A DNA stretch of 10,610 bases from Bacteroidota bacterium (GTDB taxonomy: Bacteria > Bacteroidota > Bacteroidia > Flavobacteriales > Weeksellaceae). The position numbers and the translations under genes were made by a program. Positions 9,002 to 10,610 of this stretch are shown one piece after another. The DNA is taken from positions 1 through 10,610 of the forward strand of contig JAEXBA010000093.1 in the NCBI GenBank assembly GCA_023457935.1. Reading direction: 5' to 3'. Position 1 is the stretch's first letter. Every line of letters starts with the position of its first letter. The notes under the pieces were generated by a model. It was not told the DNA's origin. It ran no database searches and saw nothing but the letters and a program-made list of their open reading frames with translations.

Positions 9002-9115
9002 GCCGGCAGTTTCATAATTTTAATAGTATATATATAAGGAGTAGCAGAGGTGTTCAAAATCAGAAAGCGCTGAGGTATCTTATATAATGAAGTTATGTTT
9101 ACCTTCGAAAATAAT

Positions 9116-9147
9116 TTTCCTTAGCTGCACAATTTTTAATAAATTTG
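9116..9147 (+). promoter_or_regulatory. gcvH: Putative promoter of gcvH
   Basis: TAAATTTG (9140-9147) is a perfect TAnnTTTG -7 element 22 bp before the gcvH ATG. TTTC (9116-9119), 20 bp upstream, is an imperfect -33. The leader would be under 20 nt and A-rich. I see no riboswitch-like structure between this promoter and the start. The 9002-9115 stretch before it holds no gene I can support. Confidence 0.65.
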
Positions 9148-9169
9148 CTAATAACAAAAAAATCAAAAC

Positions 9170-9547
9170 ATGAACACACCGGCAGAACTAAAGTACACCA
9201 AAGATCACGAATGGGTAAAAATCGAAGGTAATATAGCAACAATTGGGATTACAGATTTCGCACAGGGCGAGCTTGGCGATATCGTTTTCGTGGATGTAGA
9301 TACTGTAGATGACGATCTGAACGGAGGCGATGTCTTCGGAAGTGTGGAAGCAGTAAAAACAGTTTCCGATCTTTACTTGCCGCTATCCGGAAAAGTAACC
9401 GAGTTCAATTCCGCTTTGGAAGACGCTCCGGAACTGCTTAATTCCGATCCTTACGGAGACGGCTGGATTATCAAGCTGGAAATTGCAGACGGTGCCGACC
9501 AGTCCGAATTGCTTTCCGCAGAAGATTATCAGGCTACTCTTGGATAA
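9170..9547 (+). CDS. gcvH: Glycine cleavage system H protein (lipoyl carrier)
   Basis: The 125-residue protein has the standard H-protein length (E. coli 129). H protein carries the aminomethyl group on a lipoyl arm between the P, T and L proteins of the glycine cleavage complex in the cytoplasm, linking glycine breakdown to one-carbon units and NADH. The start MNTPAELKYTKDHEW and the block GITDFAQGELGDIVFVD (26-42) are diagnostic. The lipoylation site is K63 in GSVEAVKTVSD (57-67). PLSGKVTEFN follows, and the end has DPYGDGWIIKLE. It is intact, and the ATG at 9170 gives the normal N-terminus. It overlaps the following VanZ-like gene by 8 nt if that gene starts at TTG 9540. The P, T and L genes are not here; dispersed gcv genes are common in Bacteroidota. 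Confidence 0.98.
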   Translation: MNTPAELKYTKDHEWVKIEGNIATIGITDFAQGELGDIVFVDVDTVDDDLNGGDVFGSVEAVKTVSDLYLPLSGKVTEFNSALEDAPELLNSDPYGDGWIIKLEIADGADQSELLSAEDYQATLG

Positions 9548-9899
9548 GATTTCCAAAATATTCAGTAAGATTTTGCCCATTTATTGGGCATTTCTTACTT
9601 ATATGCTTCTTAAACCCGGTACCGAAAACCAGGAATACTGGTTCATGTTCAGCGGTATTGATAAGCTGTTGCACATTTCCATATTTGCAATGCTTGGGTT
9701 CACCTTCATGGCGGCGTTCCCCAAAACCAAATTTCACACCTTTATATATATAATGCTCATCTATGCATTTCTCACCGAAATCCTGCAGGAAGAAATGCGT
9801 CTTGGCCGTTCAATGGAAGTTCTCGATATCTTTGCTGATCTGTTCGGCGTTCTTGCGGGTTATCTCATACACAGGAAACTCAGAACAGTTTCGCTTTAA
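9540..9899 (+). CDS. VanZ-like family small membrane protein
   Basis: A 119-residue membrane protein with about four hydrophobic segments (roughly 9-24, 43-60, 66-82, 94-110). It has the VanZ-family pattern: GIDKLLHISIFAMLGF (39-54) after the first loop, then E80 and Q83 in TEILQEEM, R90, and D96/D100 in VLDIFADLFGVLAGYL. VanZ of enterococci raises teicoplanin resistance, but the biochemical role of this widespread family is unclear, and nothing here suggests a resistance cluster. I chose TTG 9540 because it gives a short basic start (MDKISKIFSK) before the first membrane segment and overlaps the gcvH stop by only 8 nt, suggesting translational coupling. An ATG at 9483 would overlap gcvH by 65 nt and add residues not expected in the family; ATG 9603 would remove the first membrane segment. 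It probably shares the gcvH transcript. Confidence 0.85.
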   Translation: MDKISKIFSKILPIYWAFLTYMLLKPGTENQEYWFMFSGIDKLLHISIFAMLGFTFMAAFPKTKFHTFIYIMLIYAFLTEILQEEMRLGRSMEVLDIFADLFGVLAGYLIHRKLRTVSL

Positions 9900-9905
9900 T
9901 TCTTT

Positions 9906-10010
9906 GGGCGGTTCCCTCGCAGCCGCATTCCCTTTGCCCGGGTCGGGCTATACGCTCATATCTCCTGCCTTACTTTTTCCCTGCGCTTAAGGATAACCGC
10001 TGCTATCCCT
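9906..10010 (+). repeat. GC-rich structured element, resembling a dispersed flavobacterial intergenic repeat
   Basis: Directly after the VanZ-like gene comes a non-coding block much richer in G+C than the DNA after it. It contains GGGCGGTTCCC (9906-9916), GGGTCGGGCTAT (9940-9951), CGCTCATATCTCCT (9953-9966) and AAGGATAACCGCTGCTATCC (9989-10008). It can fold as GCCC (9936-9939) with GGGC (9945-9948), and GGATA (9991-9995) with TATCC (10004-10008). From memory, the order 'GGGCGTTCCC ... GGGTCGGGCT ... CGCT.ATATCT ... AAGGAT.CCGCT.C.ATCCCT' recurs at 3' ends of many genes in flavobacterial genomes. I take this copy as a member, but cannot verify that here. The function is unknown; the Rfam Flavo-1 model is one candidate to test. 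Confidence 0.5.
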
Positions 10011-10030
10011 ACCCCAGGACAGGGGTTTTT
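10011..10030 (+). terminator. Probable terminator after the gcvH-VanZ unit
   Basis: ACCCC (10011-10015) pairs with GGGGT (10022-10026) around a 6-nt loop and runs into five T (10026-10030). It immediately follows the structured element and may be its last hairpin. It would end gcvH-VanZ transcripts before the rRNA promoters. Confidence 0.7.
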
Positions 10031-10045
10031 ATATCATTTTAAGAT

Positions 10046-10114
10046 TGTGGATAAAATTTTAATGCTCTGTAAATATTTGGTTAACAATAAGTTTAACGAG
10101 TGCAGTTATCCACA
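10046..10114. other. Pair of perfect inverted DnaA boxes
   Basis: TGTGGATAA (10046-10054) and TTATCCACA (10106-10114) are both exact matches to the strict 9-mer DnaA box, in opposite orientation and 60 bp apart centre to centre. The 51 bp between are AT-rich and carry GTTAAC (10080-10085) near the symmetry centre and GTTTAAC (10091-10097). The pair lies between a terminator and the first rRNA promoter. It could belong to a replication origin, a DnaA-titration site or DnaA control of the rRNA operon. dnaA itself is not in the window and no array of further boxes is seen, so the role is open; the sequence matches are certain. Confidence 0.6.
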
Positions 10115-10138
10115 TTTACATTCCGCTCTTTAATTCCG

Positions 10139-10171
10139 TTTGTTTTTACGGATTATATTGTTCTATCTTTG
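10139..10171 (+). promoter_or_regulatory. rRNA operon promoter P1
   Basis: TTTG (10139-10142) and TATCTTTG (10164-10171) are both perfect Bacteroidota promoter elements, spaced 21 bp. It is followed by CAGTCC and a 5-bp hairpin, TCCCT (10175-10179) with AGGGA (10185-10189). It is the farthest of three promoters, about 420 bp before 16S rRNA. Confidence 0.8.
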
Positions 10172-10237
10172 CAGTCCCTAACAAAGGGAGCGAAGAAGTA
10201 GATGTAACATAAAATTTGTAAAAAATTATATAAATAA

Positions 10238-10268
10238 TTTGCAGATTTAAAAATAAGTCTTATCTTTG
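10238..10268 (+). promoter_or_regulatory. rRNA operon promoter P2
   Basis: TTTG (10238-10241) and TATCTTTG (10261-10268) are perfect elements spaced 19 bp. It shares TATCTTTGCAGTCC with P1 and is likewise followed at once by a small hairpin, GGTTT (10275-10279) with AAACC (10286-10290). Confidence 0.85.
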
Positions 10269-10409
10269 CAGTCCGGTTTTGAAAGAAACCAAGCGCAGAA
10301 GAACATCATTTTGAAAACACAGCGAAGCGTAATTTAAGCACTGCTAACTTAACAATAGTAACTGCTGAAAAACTTCAGAAAATATTTTTTCATATTTTTT
10401 AAAGAAATA

Positions 10410-10441
10410 TTTGTGTAATTAAAAAAAGATTTATACTTTTG
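10410..10441 (+). promoter_or_regulatory. rRNA operon promoter P3 (proximal)
   Basis: TTTG (10410-10413) and TACTTTTG (10434-10441) are perfect elements spaced 20 bp, in a very AT-rich stretch (about 10379-10440) that could act as an UP-like sequence. Transcription from about 10447 would give a 16S leader of about 140 nt. Confidence 0.85.
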
Positions 10442-10586
10442 CACTCGCAAATCGGAACAATAGCCTGACAGGGTGATAGTGAGGAGGAAGCGAAAGATTA
10501 GGAGATCATTGAAATAAGATATAACAACCAAGTAAGGATAAAAACCAAAGCGAAGTCAAAGAACTTTGAGTGAGTCAGACAAACAT
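10442..10586 (+). other. 16S rRNA leader (external transcribed spacer)
   Basis: This is the stretch between P3 and mature 16S rRNA. It has no ORF and no tRNA. AGATCATTGAAATA (10503-10516) is a weak match to the rrn antitermination boxA (TGCTCTTTAACA, 7 of 12 by eye) at a plausible position. TCAAAG (10556-10561) and CTTTGA (10564-10569) form an inverted repeat shortly before the mature end. The strand complementary to the processing stem would lie beyond 16S, outside the window. Confidence 0.65.
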
Positions 10587-10610
10587 ACAATGGAGAGTTT
10601 GATCCTGGCT
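10587..10610 (+). rRNA. 16S ribosomal RNA, 5' end (truncated by window)
   Basis: AGAGTTTGATCCTGGCT (10594-10610) is the universal 16S 5' sequence, the site of the common 27F primer. Aligning its first A with E. coli position 8 puts the mature 5' end near 10587; the exact base is uncertain by a few nt. Only about 24 nt are present. It is the first gene of an rRNA operon that continues to the right. Confidence 0.97.

Noticed and set aside
9050..9073. Tiny GTG ORF of 7 codons after AAGGAG (9036-9041), possible leader peptide
   Set aside because: The SD-like stretch is too far upstream and SD use is weak in Bacteroidota; there is no attenuator structure after it and no link to gcvH.
9483..9539. 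N-terminal extension of the VanZ-like protein from ATG 9483
   Set aside because: It lies inside the well-conserved gcvH 3' end and adds residues that look like out-of-frame gcvH rather than a membrane-protein N-terminus.
9763..9990. 75-codon plus-strand ORF over the VanZ gene end and the structured element
   Set aside because: It is out of frame with the VanZ-like gene and then runs through non-coding GC-rich repeat sequence; no family features.
10364..10390. Terminator-like hairpin CTGAA/TTCAG followed by a T run between P2 and P3
   Set aside because: The stem is only 5 bp of mostly A/T pairs and the T run does not follow directly; it would block P1 and P2 from the rRNA genes, so it is unlikely to be a strong terminator.
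10172..10586. Possible tRNA or small protein gene in the rRNA leader region
   Set aside because: No cloverleaf or T-loop sequence is found, and the only ORF (minus strand, 10349-10531) is AT-rich and overlaps promoter P3.

Overview
The window looks like a chromosomal segment of a flavobacterium, probably of the Chryseobacterium/Kaistella group (Weeksellaceae). Three things point there: a full-length SprA, the giant outer-membrane channel of the Bacteroidota type IX secretion system (T9SS); promoters of the Bacteroidota type (TTTG about 19-21 bp upstream of TAnnTTTG); and a 16S rRNA 5' end with a flavobacterial-looking leader. All genes lie on the + strand. There is no sign of phage, transposase, CRISPR or a foreign gene cluster.

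Layout: (1) 1-592 is the 3' end of a malic enzyme (maeB), closed by a clear terminator. (2) 712-8355 is a two-gene unit, ruvA (Holliday-junction binding) and sprA (2349 codons), only 9 nt apart and in the same frame, with a GTG start for sprA, closed by a terminator. (3) 8523-8930 is a single-gene unit with its own promoter and terminator. It encodes a small Hcp/TssD-like protein, the tube subunit of Bacteroidota type VI secretion, here without other T6SS genes. (4) 9170-9899 is gcvH (glycine cleavage H protein) overlapping a small VanZ-like membrane protein that probably starts at TTG. (5) 9900-10586 has no protein gene. It holds a GC-rich, repeat-like structured element, a terminator, two perfect inverted DnaA boxes, three tandem rRNA promoters and the rRNA leader. 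(6) 10587-10610 is the first bases of 16S rRNA.

The genes do not form one pathway. They mix central metabolism (maeB, gcvH), DNA repair (ruvA), protein export (sprA), a probable T6SS tube protein, and the start of a ribosomal operon. From memory, the ruvA-sprA-gcvH neighbourhood recurs in Flavobacteriia. No complete new system is visible. The points most worth a second look are the DnaA-box pair next to the rRNA operon, the repeated promoter-plus-hairpin module upstream of 16S, the orphan tssD flanked by similar short sequences, and the structured element after the VanZ gene.
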